This document shows positions 1 through 8,237 of a stretch of 64,000 nt of DNA, piece by piece. Every line of letters begins with the position of its first letter. The stretch's first letter is position 1. Location: positions 1 through 64,000 of the forward strand of contig NZ_VCYH01000003.1 of assembly GCF_030464345.1 (NCBI RefSeq). The letters are read 5' to 3'. Under the pieces are notes generated by a model. That model was not told the origin of the DNA, searched no databases, and saw only the letters and a list, made by a program, of their open reading frames with translations. The stretch is from Methanoculleus frigidifontis (GTDB taxonomy: Archaea; Halobacteriota; Methanomicrobia; Methanomicrobiales; Methanoculleaceae). Made by a program: the position numbers and the translations under genes.

Positions 1-20
1 GGAGGGGGCCTGCCCCCTCC
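1..20. terminator. perfect GC-rich inverted repeat at window edge
   Basis: Bases 1-9 are the exact reverse complement of bases 12-20, giving a 9-bp G+C-rich stem with almost no loop (or 8 bp with a 4-base loop). It lies downstream of the minus-strand stress protein gene that ends at 274, so a transcript-end hairpin is possible. No T-run follows. The other side is outside the window, so the role is inferred only. Confidence 0.3.
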
Positions 21-273
21 CCTGTCCCCACCCCCGTGAAGATATCTCTCATCGTCCGCTCTATCCTAGAACCCCGTGGCAAATCCGGGTAACATGTGGA
101 GGAAAAGATATTCTGGCGACCGGCACTCCTCCCTCTTCAAGCGAAGAGACTCCCGGGAGATTACGGCTCCTGCGAAGAAGGCTTGTCACCGATCGAAAAA
201 AGGCATCTGTGAACGGACGGTCCGCTCCTCGCATGCGTGAGCGGATCGCCGGCCGGAGATGTATGGAGAGGAT

Positions 274-732
274 CTACCGGACGATGAGAATCGGGGTCTC
301 TACCTCTCCTGCCACCTCTTCGAGCAGGGCACTGAGCCGGGTCTTGCCGCTCTTGCCGTAGGCGCCCATGATGATGAGGGAGTACCCGCCGGCGTTTGCC
401 TCGTGGATCACTTCGTCGCGGGTGATGCCTTCGGCGATCTTCGAGGAGCAGGCGAGTTTCTCCCGGTTGCAATGGTGCAGGATCCCGGCGAGATCGTCCT
501 GGACGCCCTTCTTCATATCCCTCCAGATCTGGGTTTCGTAGTCTTTCACCCGGTCGCAGATGCCGCTCTGCGCACAGAAGTTGAAGGCCAGCGACCTGGC
601 CTCCCTGATATCGAGGACCGAGAAGAAGACCACTTCCGCTCCTTTTCGTTTTGCGATCGAGACTGCGTGCAGCGCCGCTTTCTGGCTCCACTTTGAGCCG
701 TCGAGGAGAACGAGATACTTCATGCCACTCAC
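274..732 (-). CDS. universal stress protein (UspA family)
   Basis: A 152-residue single-domain Usp protein of the usual length. It opens with the strand-and-Asp start of the family (YLVLLDGSKWS) and ends with a strand-G-x-x-G region (IIMGAYGKSGKTRLS) followed by ETPILIVR. This fits the ATP-binding type, although the final G-S/T of the classic motif is weak. The start overlaps the stop of the upstream permease gene by ATGA, so the two are translationally coupled. It is the last gene of a three-gene operon with a second Usp gene at the other end, which suggests that both Usp proteins serve or sense the permease. Function beyond nucleotide binding is not known. Confidence 0.85.
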   Translation of the reverse strand: MSGMKYLVLLDGSKWSQKAALHAVSIAKRKGAEVVFFSVLDIREARSLAFNFCAQSGICDRVKDYETQIWRDMKKGVQDDLAGILHHCNREKLACSSKIAEGITRDEVIHEANAGGYSLIIMGAYGKSGKTRLSALLEEVAGEVETPILIVR

Positions 733-2057
733 ACCACGTACATCATCCAGAGTATTCCAAGGCCTACGGCCACGGTTATCACCAGCACCAGCATACCGAG
801 TTTCAGGAAGTCGATAAAGCTGATGGCGATTCCTTCACGTTCTGCAATACCGAGCACAACGACGTTCGCCGAGGCGGCGATCGCCGAGCCGTTTCCGCCG
901 AGGCAGGCGCCGAGCGAGAGCGCCCACCAGAGCGGGTACACATCCATCGTTCCGCTCATATCATGGATCAGCGGTATCATCGCCGCGGTCAGGGGAATGT
1001 TGTCCACGATCGCCGAGGCGAACGCAGCGAACCAGGTGATGATGATCATCGCCTCGCCGGTCGTGCTGACGTTGCTGATCATGAACGTGGCGATCTCCGC
1101 GATCACGCCCGTCTCCACCAGCGCCCCGACGATCACGAAGAGTCCGCCGAAGAAGAAGAGCGCCGGCCACTCGACCTTCTCGAAGATCATCTCCGGCGCC
1201 TCTCTGCTCCAGAAGAGGATGAGCGCCGCTCCTATCAGGGCAACCTCCGCGGGTTCGAGCGTCATCGCCGGATCGACGAACGGCAGCACCGTATGCAGAA
1301 TGGCACCGATGTCGTCGTGGATGAAGAAGAGGAAGACCACGAAGAGGATGACGATCACCGATTTTCTGAAGAGCGCCATGTCCCGGATCGCCGCCCGCTC
1401 GTCGAGGCCGTTCAAGGTCTTGACGAGCACCTGGCGCTCTTCCGGCGTGACCTTCATCGTCCTGCCGTAGAGGAGATACATCAGTCCGACCAGGATGACC
1501 ATGTCAACGGCGGCGATCGGGCCGAGGTTGAGGATAAACTCGTTGAACGAGAGCCCTGCCGAGGAGGCGATCATGATATTCGGCGGGTCGCCGATGAGCG
1601 TCGCCGCGCCGCCGATGTTCGAGGCGAAGATCTCCGCGACCAGGAAGGGGATCGGGTTGAGTTTCATCAGGCTTGCGACGTAGAGCAGCATCGGCGTGAG
1701 CAGCAGCACCGTCGTGACATTGTCGAGGAACGCGCTGACGACGGCGGTCACCAGCATGAAGAAGACCAGGATCAGGATCGGGCTGCCCTTCGCGAATTTT
1801 GCTGTCCGGATCGCAATGTACTCGAAGAGGCCGCTGTTCCTGGCGGTGTTCACGATGATCATCATCCCCATCAGCAGAAAGATGGTGCCGAGGTCGAGGT
1901 GTTCGAGGAGCGAGTCCCAGGGAACGATCCCGAGGAAGACCACGACCGCCGCCCCGGCCATGGCCGCGACCGCCCGGTGGATTCGCTCGTCGATGATCAG
2001 GATATACGTGAGCAAAAAGACGACTATTGCGATCAGTGCGACGCCGTTCATGACCAT
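729..2057 (-). CDS. ArsB/NhaD/CitM-superfamily ion permease
   Basis: A 442-residue integral membrane protein of the ion-transporter superfamily that includes ArsB and NhaD. Hydrophobic segments run through the whole chain. Family features are the half-repeat motifs FLDNVTTVLLLTP (about residues 110-122) and IVDNIPLTAAMIPL (about 350-363), plus the GDPPNIMI loop (about 156-163) between them. Substrate cannot be told from sequence; arsenite, Na+/H+ exchange or dicarboxylate are all possible in this group. It begins 4 bases after the end of a Usp gene and its stop overlaps the start of another, so it sits in the middle of a Usp-permease-Usp operon. A second possible start lies two codons in (both ATG). 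Confidence 0.85.
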   Translation of the reverse strand: MVMNGVALIAIVVFLLTYILIIDERIHRAVAAMAGAAVVVFLGIVPWDSLLEHLDLGTIFLLMGMMIIVNTARNSGLFEYIAIRTAKFAKGSPILILVFFMLVTAVVSAFLDNVTTVLLLTPMLLYVASLMKLNPIPFLVAEIFASNIGGAATLIGDPPNIMIASSAGLSFNEFILNLGPIAAVDMVILVGLMYLLYGRTMKVTPEERQVLVKTLNGLDERAAIRDMALFRKSVIVILFVVFLFFIHDDIGAILHTVLPFVDPAMTLEPAEVALIGAALILFWSREAPEMIFEKVEWPALFFFGGLFVIVGALVETGVIAEIATFMISNVSTTGEAMIIITWFAAFASAIVDNIPLTAAMIPLIHDMSGTMDVYPLWWALSLGACLGGNGSAIAASANVVVLGIAEREGIAISFIDFLKLGMLVLVITVAVGLGILWMMYVV

Positions 2058-2061
2058 GCCT

Positions 2062-2604
2062 TCAGTAGATGACCGCCGGGATGCTCAGCCGCTGGCATAT
2101 CCGGAGCGCGAGCGGGCTGATTGACGAAGTCTCGGTCTCGCCGCCGCCGTAACGCTTCGAGAGCGCGATCATGTCGTACTCCTCTGCCATCTGGACGACG
2201 TCGTCTCCTTTCTGGCCGATGAAGAGCCGTGTCCTGACGGTCATACCGCTGTTTTCCAGCCTGCGGGAGATCGCATCGAGGAGTTGCCGGCCGTGCTCCT
2301 CTTTCTTTCTGCGGAACTCTTCGGTCGTGTCGCGGTCGAGGGTCTTTGTGAGGAGCGAGTAGACCTGGGCGTCCACGATATAGGTGAGCGAGACCGTTGC
2401 GTTGTATGCGGAGAGAACGTCGACGAGTTCGTCGGGGATACCGGTTGCAAATGCGTCCAGGGGGAGCAAAACGGATTCTATCTCCGGAACGACCATCTCT
2501 TCCTTGGTGAGCAGGAACTCGCCGTACTCCCGTAAGACGGTCTCGTATCGCTTCCCGACGACATCCTTGAATTTGCGCTGAAGTAAGGACGAATAATAGC
2601 CCAT
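2062..2604 (-). CDS. universal stress protein (UspA family), N-terminally extended
   Basis: A 180-residue Usp-like protein. About 40 residues precede the Usp core (VLLPLDAFATGIPDELVDVL), so it is longer than the other Usp in this operon. The C-terminal part (DMIALSKRYGGGETETSSIS then LSIPAVIY) keeps the Usp topology, with a G-rich loop unlike the canonical ATP motif. The start is supported by a GGGAGA ribosome site about 8 bases upstream. It is the first gene of the operon with the permease and the second Usp. Hydrophobic content is low, so it is cytosolic. Confidence 0.8.
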   Translation of the reverse strand: MGYYSSLLQRKFKDVVGKRYETVLREYGEFLLTKEEMVVPEIESVLLPLDAFATGIPDELVDVLSAYNATVSLTYIVDAQVYSLLTKTLDRDTTEEFRRKKEEHGRQLLDAISRRLENSGMTVRTRLFIGQKGDDVVQMAEEYDMIALSKRYGGGETETSSISPLALRICQRLSIPAVIY

Positions 2605-2913
2605 CGTAGTGTTCTCCCGGTGTATGTGTTATGATCCTGGGTTTATTTTGGTGTATCTTTGCCGTAGTATACGATACGGCACTACATAAAATTGCTGACA
2701 TATCCGTCTGCGGTATCGGCGGAATTGAGCTGAAAACGGAGCATGGATGGACGACTCCTTCCTGCCCGAAACCTGTCGGGTGTGAGGTGGTGGTGGCTGC
2801 CCCGGAGAGCGGCTTTGCCGGACGTTCCCTGCAGGTGGTGATCCCCTGACGCTCACTGCAGAGCACTCGCCTGTCCGGGAGGGTGCACTTCCGCGCTGCG
2901 GGTCACTCCCGGG
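2605..2913. other. intergenic, promoter region of Usp operon
   Basis: No convincing gene lies in these 309 bases. On the minus strand an AT-rich stretch around 2680-2692 (TTTTATGT) is a possible TATA element for the operon starting at 2604, which would leave a leader of roughly 50 bases. The part next to 2913 is GC-rich and follows the archaemetzincin stop. Confidence 0.4.
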
Positions 2914-3453
2914 CTACTGCCCGGAGGAGACCGGAAGCGCCGCTCTGCAGGCCGGGCAGAACTGCTTCTTCTTCCTGTCGAGTTCGTCCAGGGTCGCCGG
3001 GCGATACATAATGCACTCGGTGTCGCTGCAGTGGCCGAGGCCCAGGAGATGGCCGATCTCGTGGGCGCCTTCCTTGGCAAGCCGGTCGATCGTATCCTGG
3101 TCGCTCTGCGTGCGGTTGTAGTAGCCGTTCTCCAGGCGTGCGGCGGAGACGACCGCGACGCCGGCGGACGGCCGCGCCAGGCCGAAGACGAAGTCGCAGT
3201 TCTGCACGAAGAGGTCGCGTGCGGTGACGAAGAGGAGCGGCTCCTGGATGCCGTAGCGGCGGACAACGGTGTTCTGCAACCGATCCAGAATCTTCTGCGC
3301 ATCGTGCTGGTCGCGTTCTCTGTCGTACCCCTCTATCAGGACCGGATATTCGACGAGCTCTGTGTCGCGTTCGAGGAGCATCGCGATGAGGCGGGAGACG
3401 GGGAGTGAAAGACCCGGAGAATACTGCTGATCCCAAAGAATATTGATGCCCAT
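2914..3453 (-). CDS. amzA: archaemetzincin, zinc metalloprotease
   Basis: A 179-residue protein of normal length for the archaemetzincin family. The metzincin zinc motif HEIGHLLGLGH lies at residues 131-141, with Glu132 as catalytic base. The extra cysteine set typical of archaemetzincins follows: C142-x4-C147, then Met149, then C166-x2-C169, which binds a second zinc in family members. There is no signal peptide, so it is cytosolic. Its start codon lies only 17 bases from the start of the divergent UPF0146 gene. A minus-strand TATA-like box inside that gene would give a leaderless transcript. Physiological substrates of this family are unknown. Confidence 0.93.
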   Translation of the reverse strand: MGINILWDQQYSPGLSLPVSRLIAMLLERDTELVEYPVLIEGYDRERDQHDAQKILDRLQNTVVRRYGIQEPLLFVTARDLFVQNCDFVFGLARPSAGVAVVSAARLENGYYNRTQSDQDTIDRLAKEGAHEIGHLLGLGHCSDTECIMYRPATLDELDRKKKQFCPACRAALPVSSGQ

Positions 3454-3486
3454 TACCTAATCTCTGGGTAATGCGTTCCTATAAAC
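3436..3486. promoter_or_regulatory. overlapping divergent promoters of amzA and UPF0146 gene
   Basis: The two start codons (3453 minus, 3471 plus) are 17 bases apart. On the minus strand TTTATAGG (3479-3486) sits about 25 bases before the amzA start. On the plus strand AAGAATATTG (about 3436-3446) sits about 25 bases before the UPF0146 start. Each box would therefore lie inside the other gene's coding sequence and both messages would be leaderless. Neither start has a good ribosome site, which agrees. Inferred from spacing only. Confidence 0.45.
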
Positions 3487-3890
3487 GTATTGAGCGGAGT
3501 ATCGGGGATTTTATCGGCGCCCGGTACCGAAACGCCGCCGAGATCGGGATCGGCACCACTCCCGAGGCCGCGGAGGTTCTCGCCGGCGCCGGGAAGCTTG
3601 CGGTCTGCACCGATATCCGTTCCGGCATCCGTCACCCGGGCATGCCGGTCGTCGTCGACGATATCTTCGAGCCCGATATCTCCCTGTACCGGGGCGTGGA
3701 CGTGATCTACGCCATTAGGCCCGGGGTCGAGATGGTCCCGCCCCTGATCGACCTTGCCCGGAGGCTCGACGTCGATCTGCTGGTCTATCATCTCGGGTGC
3801 GAGATCTACGAAAACGGCGGGGAGATCGTCGAGCCCGCCACCTGCCTCCGACGCTACCACCGCGGAACGTATCAGAAGAGCGTCGACTGA
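3471..3890 (+). CDS. UPF0146 family protein, Rossmann-like, function unknown
   Basis: A 139-residue archaeal protein of the UPF0146 family. It has a short helical N-terminus and then a methyltransferase-like nucleotide-binding fold: VEIGIG-type loop ([15 protein letters not shown], about residues 22-36), acidic strand end (CTDI, about 46-49), and [15 protein letters not shown], as in truncated SAM-dependent enzymes. No catalytic motif is evident. The 3' end overlaps the 3' end of rfcL by 19 bases on the other strand. It is widely kept in methanogens, which suggests a housekeeping role, but none is established here. Confidence 0.8.
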   Translation: MRSYKRIERSIGDFIGARYRNAAEIGIGTTPEAAEVLAGAGKLAVCTDIRSGIRHPGMPVVVDDIFEPDISLYRGVDVIYAIRPGVEMVPPLIDLARRLDVDLLVYHLGCEIYENGGEIVEPATCLRRYHRGTYQKSVD

Positions 3891-5245
3891 CCGGAGGAGA
3901 CGTCCGGTCGCTTCGCATCCTCTGGAGCCTTCGGTGGATCGGTTTCCGCCTTCGTTTTCCCGGTTTTCTTCCGTGACGCCGTCTCTTTCTTTTCGGCGGC
4001 CTTCGCCTCCTTTGCGACCTCCCTGACGACCTTTGCCGCTGCGGCCTTGTCATGGAGGAAGAGGGTGAGCTCGTCTGCGTCGAGGTCGAACTCCCGCACT
4101 GCGCGGGCAGGGTCCTGCTCCACCAGCAGGGTGATCGCCGTAAAGAACTCTTCGCGGAGGGTGCTCTGCGGGGTATGCGTCTCCCGGGAAAGTTTACGCA
4201 GAAGTTCTGTGCGGATCGCCTTCTGCCGGCGTGATCTGCTCATCTTCCCCCAGCGTTCCGGGGAAGTAATCCGGCCGTGGATGCCGTGTCCGCCTGCAGC
4301 ATCGGCCACGCCGAGCAGCATCAGGGCTGTGGCGTAGCGCCAGAGCGTGTAGTACTGGCGGCGGTAGGTCCGCCCGATGTACTCGTCGGCACGGGAGATG
4401 CTGTCGTATCCCCGGGCTCGGGACGCAAAATCGGGCATATGCTGGAGGTTCCCCTCGATCCACTGCTCGATGGTGTCGGGCGTGTCCTCGACGTCGTATG
4501 ACACCTTCAGCAGCGCCTCATCGCCTCGTTTGCCGAAGACGGCGGCGACGAGATCGAAGATGGTGGAGCGCTCGTCCTTCTCTCCCGTATGGATGTCCCC
4601 TGCCTGCAGCGTCTCCCTGCCGATAGCGGCGGCGTGCAGCATGTTCACGGCTGCCCGCATGTCCCCGCCGGCACGCTCGGCGATCGCTGCAAGCACCTCC
4701 TCGGGGCATGCAATCCCTTCGGCGCTGCAGATATAGCGGAGCCGCGGGGCGATGGAGCGTGCCTGCAGCGCCCGGAACTGCACCGGCTCCGTGACCTTCT
4801 TGAGCTCCTTCGCAAGACCGTAGTAGTCGTTTGCGATCAGGATGATCGGCTGGCGGGAATGTGCGATGATATCGACGATCGCCCGCGCCCCGCCGCGGTC
4901 GGCGTGGGCATGGAGGTTGTCGGCCTCGTCGAGGATGATCACCTTGCGCTGCGCCCCGGAGAGGCTTCCCGTCGTGCTGCTGCTGCCGGCAATCCTGTCG
5001 ATGACCTGTTTCGTCCGCTGATCGGAGGCGTTCAGCTCGACCACCTCCCAGTTCATATCGTTTGCGAGGGCGTATGCACTGGACGTCTTTCCGATACCGG
5101 GTTTGCCGTAGAGGACGAGGGGCTTGCTCTGCGGCGTCCAGGTCTTCGCCCACTCGTACATCTGCCGTACGGCGGAGGTGTTTCCCACGATATCCCCGAG
5201 GCTGCAGGGGCGGTACTTCTCGGTCCAGTCTGTCGTATCGTGCAT
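3872..5245 (-). CDS. rfcL: replication factor C large subunit
   Basis: A 457-residue clamp-loader AAA+ ATPase that opens the PCNA ring with the small RFC subunits. It starts at the ATG at 5245 ([13 protein letters not shown], the family N-terminus); the open frame extends further upstream but that part looks non-coding. Walker A GKPGIGKT lies near residues 47-54 and Walker B ILDEAD near 104-109, followed by the RFC collar domain. A Lys/Glu-rich linker leads to a C-terminal QSTLF, a PCNA-interacting peptide at the extreme end as in other archaeal large subunits. The 3' end overlaps the convergent UPF0146 gene. RFC small subunit is not in the window. Confidence 0.95.
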   Translation of the reverse strand: MHDTTDWTEKYRPCSLGDIVGNTSAVRQMYEWAKTWTPQSKPLVLYGKPGIGKTSSAYALANDMNWEVVELNASDQRTKQVIDRIAGSSSTTGSLSGAQRKVIILDEADNLHAHADRGGARAIVDIIAHSRQPIILIANDYYGLAKELKKVTEPVQFRALQARSIAPRLRYICSAEGIACPEEVLAAIAERAGGDMRAAVNMLHAAAIGRETLQAGDIHTGEKDERSTIFDLVAAVFGKRGDEALLKVSYDVEDTPDTIEQWIEGNLQHMPDFASRARGYDSISRADEYIGRTYRRQYYTLWRYATALMLLGVADAAGGHGIHGRITSPERWGKMSRSRRQKAIRTELLRKLSRETHTPQSTLREEFFTAITLLVEQDPARAVREFDLDADELTLFLHDKAAAAKVVREVAKEAKAAEKKETASRKKTGKTKAETDPPKAPEDAKRPDVSSGQSTLF

Positions 5246-5510
5246 GGTGTTTCTTCCTTCTCTCGCGACCGCTCCTCTGGTATTCGGGCTGATTTTGGGA
5301 ACGGCGAACAGGTCTTCTCTCCCTGGTACTATTGTCCCGGAGCGGTGAAATAGGCATCGGGTAGGCGGCGTGCCGACCTCCCGGCTGAATGCAGGGGGCG
5401 CTCCTCTCATCCGTACGCACGGCATGTACTGCCGGTATCATTCGCTGGTTATATGGGGATGGACCGGAATCCCGGTCAGGTTCGCACGATAATCAAATAC
5501 ATTATCTCTG

Positions 5511-6566
5511 ATGAGGCAAAATACCATAAAGATAGATAGGAGTGTTGGTGTTCTCGTGGTAAGGGATTGCTCCACAGATTCAGTAGCAAAGGCCGTCAGG
5601 GAATACGAAGGCGTAACAAGGAAACGCGAGATCGGCGGGATGATCCGGGCGCTCCGGATTGAAGCCCCCGAGGTTATCGCCTCGTTCGGCGAGGACGCGG
5701 CCGTCATCAGGCACAATGGCGATGACGCTCTGCTGCTCGCAGCCGACGGCATCTGGAGTCGTCTCATGGAAGCGGACCCGTTCTGGGCAGGCTACTGTGC
5801 GGTGCTGGTGAACATCCACGACATCGCTGCGATGGGTGCAAAACCCGTTGCCATGGTGGATGTTCTCTCCATCTCCAGCGAGCGGATCAGAACCGAGGTG
5901 ACCCGGGGGATGGTTGCCGCCTCCACCCAGTTCGGTGTCCCGATCGTCGGCGGGCATCTTCACCCCGATACGCCGTACAGCGTCGTCGACGTCGCCATTC
6001 TCGGAACCGGCAGAATGGACGACCTTATCTTTTCCCACACGGCGAACGAGGGCGATCAGGTCATCGCCGCGATCGATCTCGACGGACGCATCCACCCCTC
6101 CTGCTGCCTGAACTGGGACTCGGTGACGATGAAGTCGGCCGACCAGGTCCGTGCCCAGATCGCCCTGCTGCAGGAGCTCGGGGCCGGGCGGCTCGTGACC
6201 GCGGGCAAGGATATCAGCAACCCCGGGATCCTTGGGACGCTCGGGATGCTGCTTGAGGTGAGCGGCAAAGGTGCTGTAATCGATCTCGAGGCGATCCCGC
6301 GTCCCGACCTTGCTGCTCATGGTATGCCCTTCGAGCAGTGGGTGCGGATGTATCCGGGAATGGGCTTTATCCTGACCGCCCGGGACGAGCATGTCGATGA
6401 GGTCTGCCGACGGTTCGCCGCTGTCGGTATGGCTGCGGCATCGATCGGGCGTGTCGACGGCACCCGGAACCTCACGGTCACCTACCTGGGTGCCCGGACC
6501 GAGGTCTTCGATCTCGACCGCGACGGCATCATGCGGATCTTTGCAGACGAGGACGCATGCCGGTAA
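5511..6566 (+). CDS. methanogenesis marker protein 2 (AIR-synthase-related)
   Basis: A PurM/AIR-synthase-fold protein (351 residues from the first ATG) of the methanogenesis marker 2 family. It has the ATP-binding N-terminal motif FGEDAAVI (about residues 59-66), DIAAMGAKPVAM (about 104-115) and GGHLHPD (about 147-153) characteristic of the fold. Its reaction is not established; it is restricted to methanogens and relatives. The gene overlaps the next one (mtxX) by 10 bases, so the two are coupled. The start is uncertain: a TATA-like AAATACA at 5494-5500 would place the transcript start after 5511, and a GTG at 5556 has a GGAGTG site 11 bases upstream, so the true start may be 15 codons further in. 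Confidence 0.9.
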   Translation: MRQNTIKIDRSVGVLVVRDCSTDSVAKAVREYEGVTRKREIGGMIRALRIEAPEVIASFGEDAAVIRHNGDDALLLAADGIWSRLMEADPFWAGYCAVLVNIHDIAAMGAKPVAMVDVLSISSERIRTEVTRGMVAASTQFGVPIVGGHLHPDTPYSVVDVAILGTGRMDDLIFSHTANEGDQVIAAIDLDGRIHPSCCLNWDSVTMKSADQVRAQIALLQELGAGRLVTAGKDISNPGILGTLGMLLEVSGKGAVIDLEAIPRPDLAAHGMPFEQWVRMYPGMGFILTARDEHVDEVCRRFAAVGMAAASIGRVDGTRNLTVTYLGARTEVFDLDRDGIMRIFADEDACR

Positions 6567-7309
6567 CCGTCGGTCTCGGAGCCGCAGGCGACTACGACAA
6601 GATCCGGGAAAGCATCGCCGGTGTGGGCGGCCGGGCACGGGTGGTCTGCTTCGCTCCCCCGGGTTCGAAACCGCGCCTCGAGGATATCTGCACCGTCGTC
6701 GAGGGTGACGATCCGGGCAAAGCCCTCGTCTCCGCCCTGATGGCGGGTACGATCGATGCGGCCGTCCGCGGTACCCTGCCCGCCTCTTCCACGCTTGCCG
6801 CCCTGAAACAGGCCTCTGGGGTGGCCGACCTCGTCCGGATCGCTCTTCTCGAGACCGCCGGCGGCCGGCTCTTCTTCCTTGCGCCGGTGGGCGTGGATGA
6901 GGGCTGGACGATTTCCCAGAAGATCGACCTCGTCGAGTGTGGCCGAGAGCTTGCACGGAAGTTCGGGCTCTCTGAGCGGGTCTCCGTCCTCTCCGGGGGA
7001 AGATACGGGGATCTTGGGCGGCATCCGGCCGTCGACCGGACGCTTGCCGATGCCGAGCTCGTCGCCCGCCTGACCGGAGCCGACCATGCCGAGATCCTGA
7101 TCGAGGACGCCATCCGGGATGCGGGTCTGATTGTGGCACCGGACGGCATAACCGGCAATCTCATCTTCCGGACGCTCACGTTTCTCGGTGGAGGTGTCGG
7201 GCATGGTGCTCCGGTGGTAAATATCGACAAAATCTTCGTCGATACATCGCGCGCCTCACCAAATTATGCGAAAGCAATTTTGCTAGCCGAATCGCTGTCT
7301 AAAGGGTGA
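6557..7309 (+). CDS. mtxX: methanogenesis marker protein 4 / MtxX
   Basis: A 250-residue protein of the MtxX (methanogenesis marker 4) family, related by fold to phosphate acetyl/butyryltransferases. Recognisable stretches are GLGAAGDYDKI at the N-terminus, AAVRGTLPASSTL (about residues 71-83) and GGRYGDLGRHP (about 146-156). The C-terminal half carries DAGLIVAPDGITGNL and FLGGGVGHGAPVVN. Role unknown; originally noted next to methyltransferase genes and found only in methanogen-type archaea. Here it is coupled to the marker 2 gene by a 10-base overlap. Two T-runs follow the stop. Confidence 0.9.
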   Translation: MPVTVGLGAAGDYDKIRESIAGVGGRARVVCFAPPGSKPRLEDICTVVEGDDPGKALVSALMAGTIDAAVRGTLPASSTLAALKQASGVADLVRIALLETAGGRLFFLAPVGVDEGWTISQKIDLVECGRELARKFGLSERVSVLSGGRYGDLGRHPAVDRTLADAELVARLTGADHAEILIEDAIRDAGLIVAPDGITGNLIFRTLTFLGGGVGHGAPVVNIDKIFVDTSRASPNYAKAILLAESLSKG

Positions 7310-7316
7310 ATACGTA

Positions 7317-7335
7317 TTTTTTGAGGTTATTTTTT
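7317..7335 (+). terminator. paired T-run terminator after mtxX
   Basis: Two runs of six T (7317-7322 and 7330-7335) begin 8 bases after the mtxX stop codon. Archaeal RNA polymerase ends at such oligo-T tracts without needing a hairpin. Confidence 0.6.
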
Positions 7336-7461
7336 GAAATGGGCTCATATGCTCATCAATTAAAAATGCGGTTTATCCCTGCCCCGTCTTCGGATGTGGT
7401 CATCAGATGTCACGCCGATGCGGGAGAACGCCGCAAATAACGAAAATAATCTCGAAACGTA

Positions 7462-7469
7462 TTTATACT
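7462..7469 (+). promoter_or_regulatory. TATA box of histone gene
   Basis: TTTATACT lies in a GC-rich genome context within an AT-rich patch, 25-30 bases before an expected start near 7490. The message would keep the GAGGTGG ribosome site that precedes the histone ATG at 7504. Confidence 0.6.
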
Positions 7470-7503
7470 AACTGATATACTTCTTTTAGAGGTGGAATTG
7501 ATT

Positions 7504-7710
7504 ATGGCAGATCTACCTATTGCTGCGGTTGTACGTATTGCAAAGAAGAATGGCGCTGAGAGAGTCGGCAGCGATGCTGCCGCTGCACTTGTTGCAAAGG
7601 CAGAGGCATACATTGCCGAACTGACCAAGGAAGCCAACAGGCTGGCTCAGCACGCAGGCCGGAAGACGATCAAAGCAGAAGATGTCGACCTCGCAGTGAA
7701 ATCTGCGTAA
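7504..7710 (+). CDS. archaeal histone (HMf family)
   Basis: A 68-residue single histone-fold protein, the usual length for HMf-type archaeal histones. It begins LPIAAVVRIAKKNGAERVG and ends with the conserved IKAEDVDLAVK helix. It packages DNA as dimers that stack on the double helix. The ATG at 7504 is chosen because it has GAGGTGG about 10 bases upstream; four more codons upstream are in frame but not typical. It stands alone, between mtxX and a long gene-poor stretch, with its own promoter. Confidence 0.96.
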   Translation: MADLPIAAVVRIAKKNGAERVGSDAAAALVAKAEAYIAELTKEANRLAQHAGRKTIKAEDVDLAVKSA

Positions 7711-8237
7711 GACCGACATCTTCTCTTACCTTTACTCAGTTATCAGTATCGACGTTACACGTGCTGCGGGAGACTGCCCCTGAACGGGGTCTCCCGTGGT
7801 CATTCCCGTTCCCCGGACCCTGGGGTTCCGGGCTGCTGTTTTGATTGTGCTCCAGGAAACGCCTGGCAGCCCTTGTTGCAGGTTGTGTTCCGCCGCAACT
7901 CCACGGAGGTGCAGCAGGGGCAACTGCACGTGGGAGGGCGGGGAGATGTCATCGTGCATCGGTAGAGTCTGCATAGGACGTGAGAAGGCCGCCATGAAGG
8001 CTTCCCTCACGGTCTTCATCCCGGAGCAGCGCACGTGAAGCCGGGCGGCCTGTGGAAGAGCACGTCTCACACGTCTCTGCGGGCTGAAGCACCCTTCCCG
8101 GATCTCGTGTACGGGCAGTCCTGCAGCGGAAGGCCGTTCCTCCTCGCGAGAGAGACGCGAGACGGCTCGGGGCATCTTCCGCGTTTGAAAAAGAGTCCGC
8201 GGAGAGACGCACCGGCAGGGAGCCCGGTTGCTGCCCC
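7711..8237. other. gene-poor stretch with hairpins, between histone and hisB
   Basis: About 530 bases with no well-supported gene. Two inverted repeats lie close together: GGGAGAC/GTCTCCC-type arms at 7768-7795, and CCCGGACCC/GGGTTCCGGG at 7812-7832. The first could end the histone or hisB transcripts, which converge here. A short cysteine-rich minus-strand reading frame (7800-7952) is listed separately. The rest (7953-8237) is GC-rich and shows no family signature on either strand. Confidence 0.4.
7800..7952 (-). CDS. possible 50-residue cysteine-rich peptide
   Basis: A short frame from ATG 7952 to TGA 7800. It has six cysteines in 50 residues, arranged CSCPCC at residues 9-14 and CNKGC at 25-29, then a Gly/Pro/Gln-rich tail. 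Such spacing could bind zinc or an Fe-S cluster. There is no ribosome site and no recognised family; further cysteines occur in frame upstream of the ATG. It may be a real small metal-binding protein, the remnant of a longer gene, or chance. It overlaps the hairpin at 7812-7832. Confidence 0.22.
   Translation of the reverse strand: MTSPRPPTCSCPCCTSVELRRNTTCNKGCQAFPGAQSKQQPGTPGSGERE

Noticed and set aside
651-2072. 473-codon open frame on the plus strand, opposite the permease
   Set aside because: It is antisense to a convincing membrane protein and its product is a low-complexity Asp/Arg/His string. Typical GC-rich shadow.
5580-7139. 519-codon minus-strand open frame opposite the methanogenesis marker genes
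   Set aside because: Antisense to two well-recognised proteins; no family features.
7732-8175. 147-codon minus-strand frame in the gap after the histone
   Set aside because: No domain, no ribosome site, and composition unlike neighbouring genes; only the short Cys-rich frame is kept as a weak candidate.
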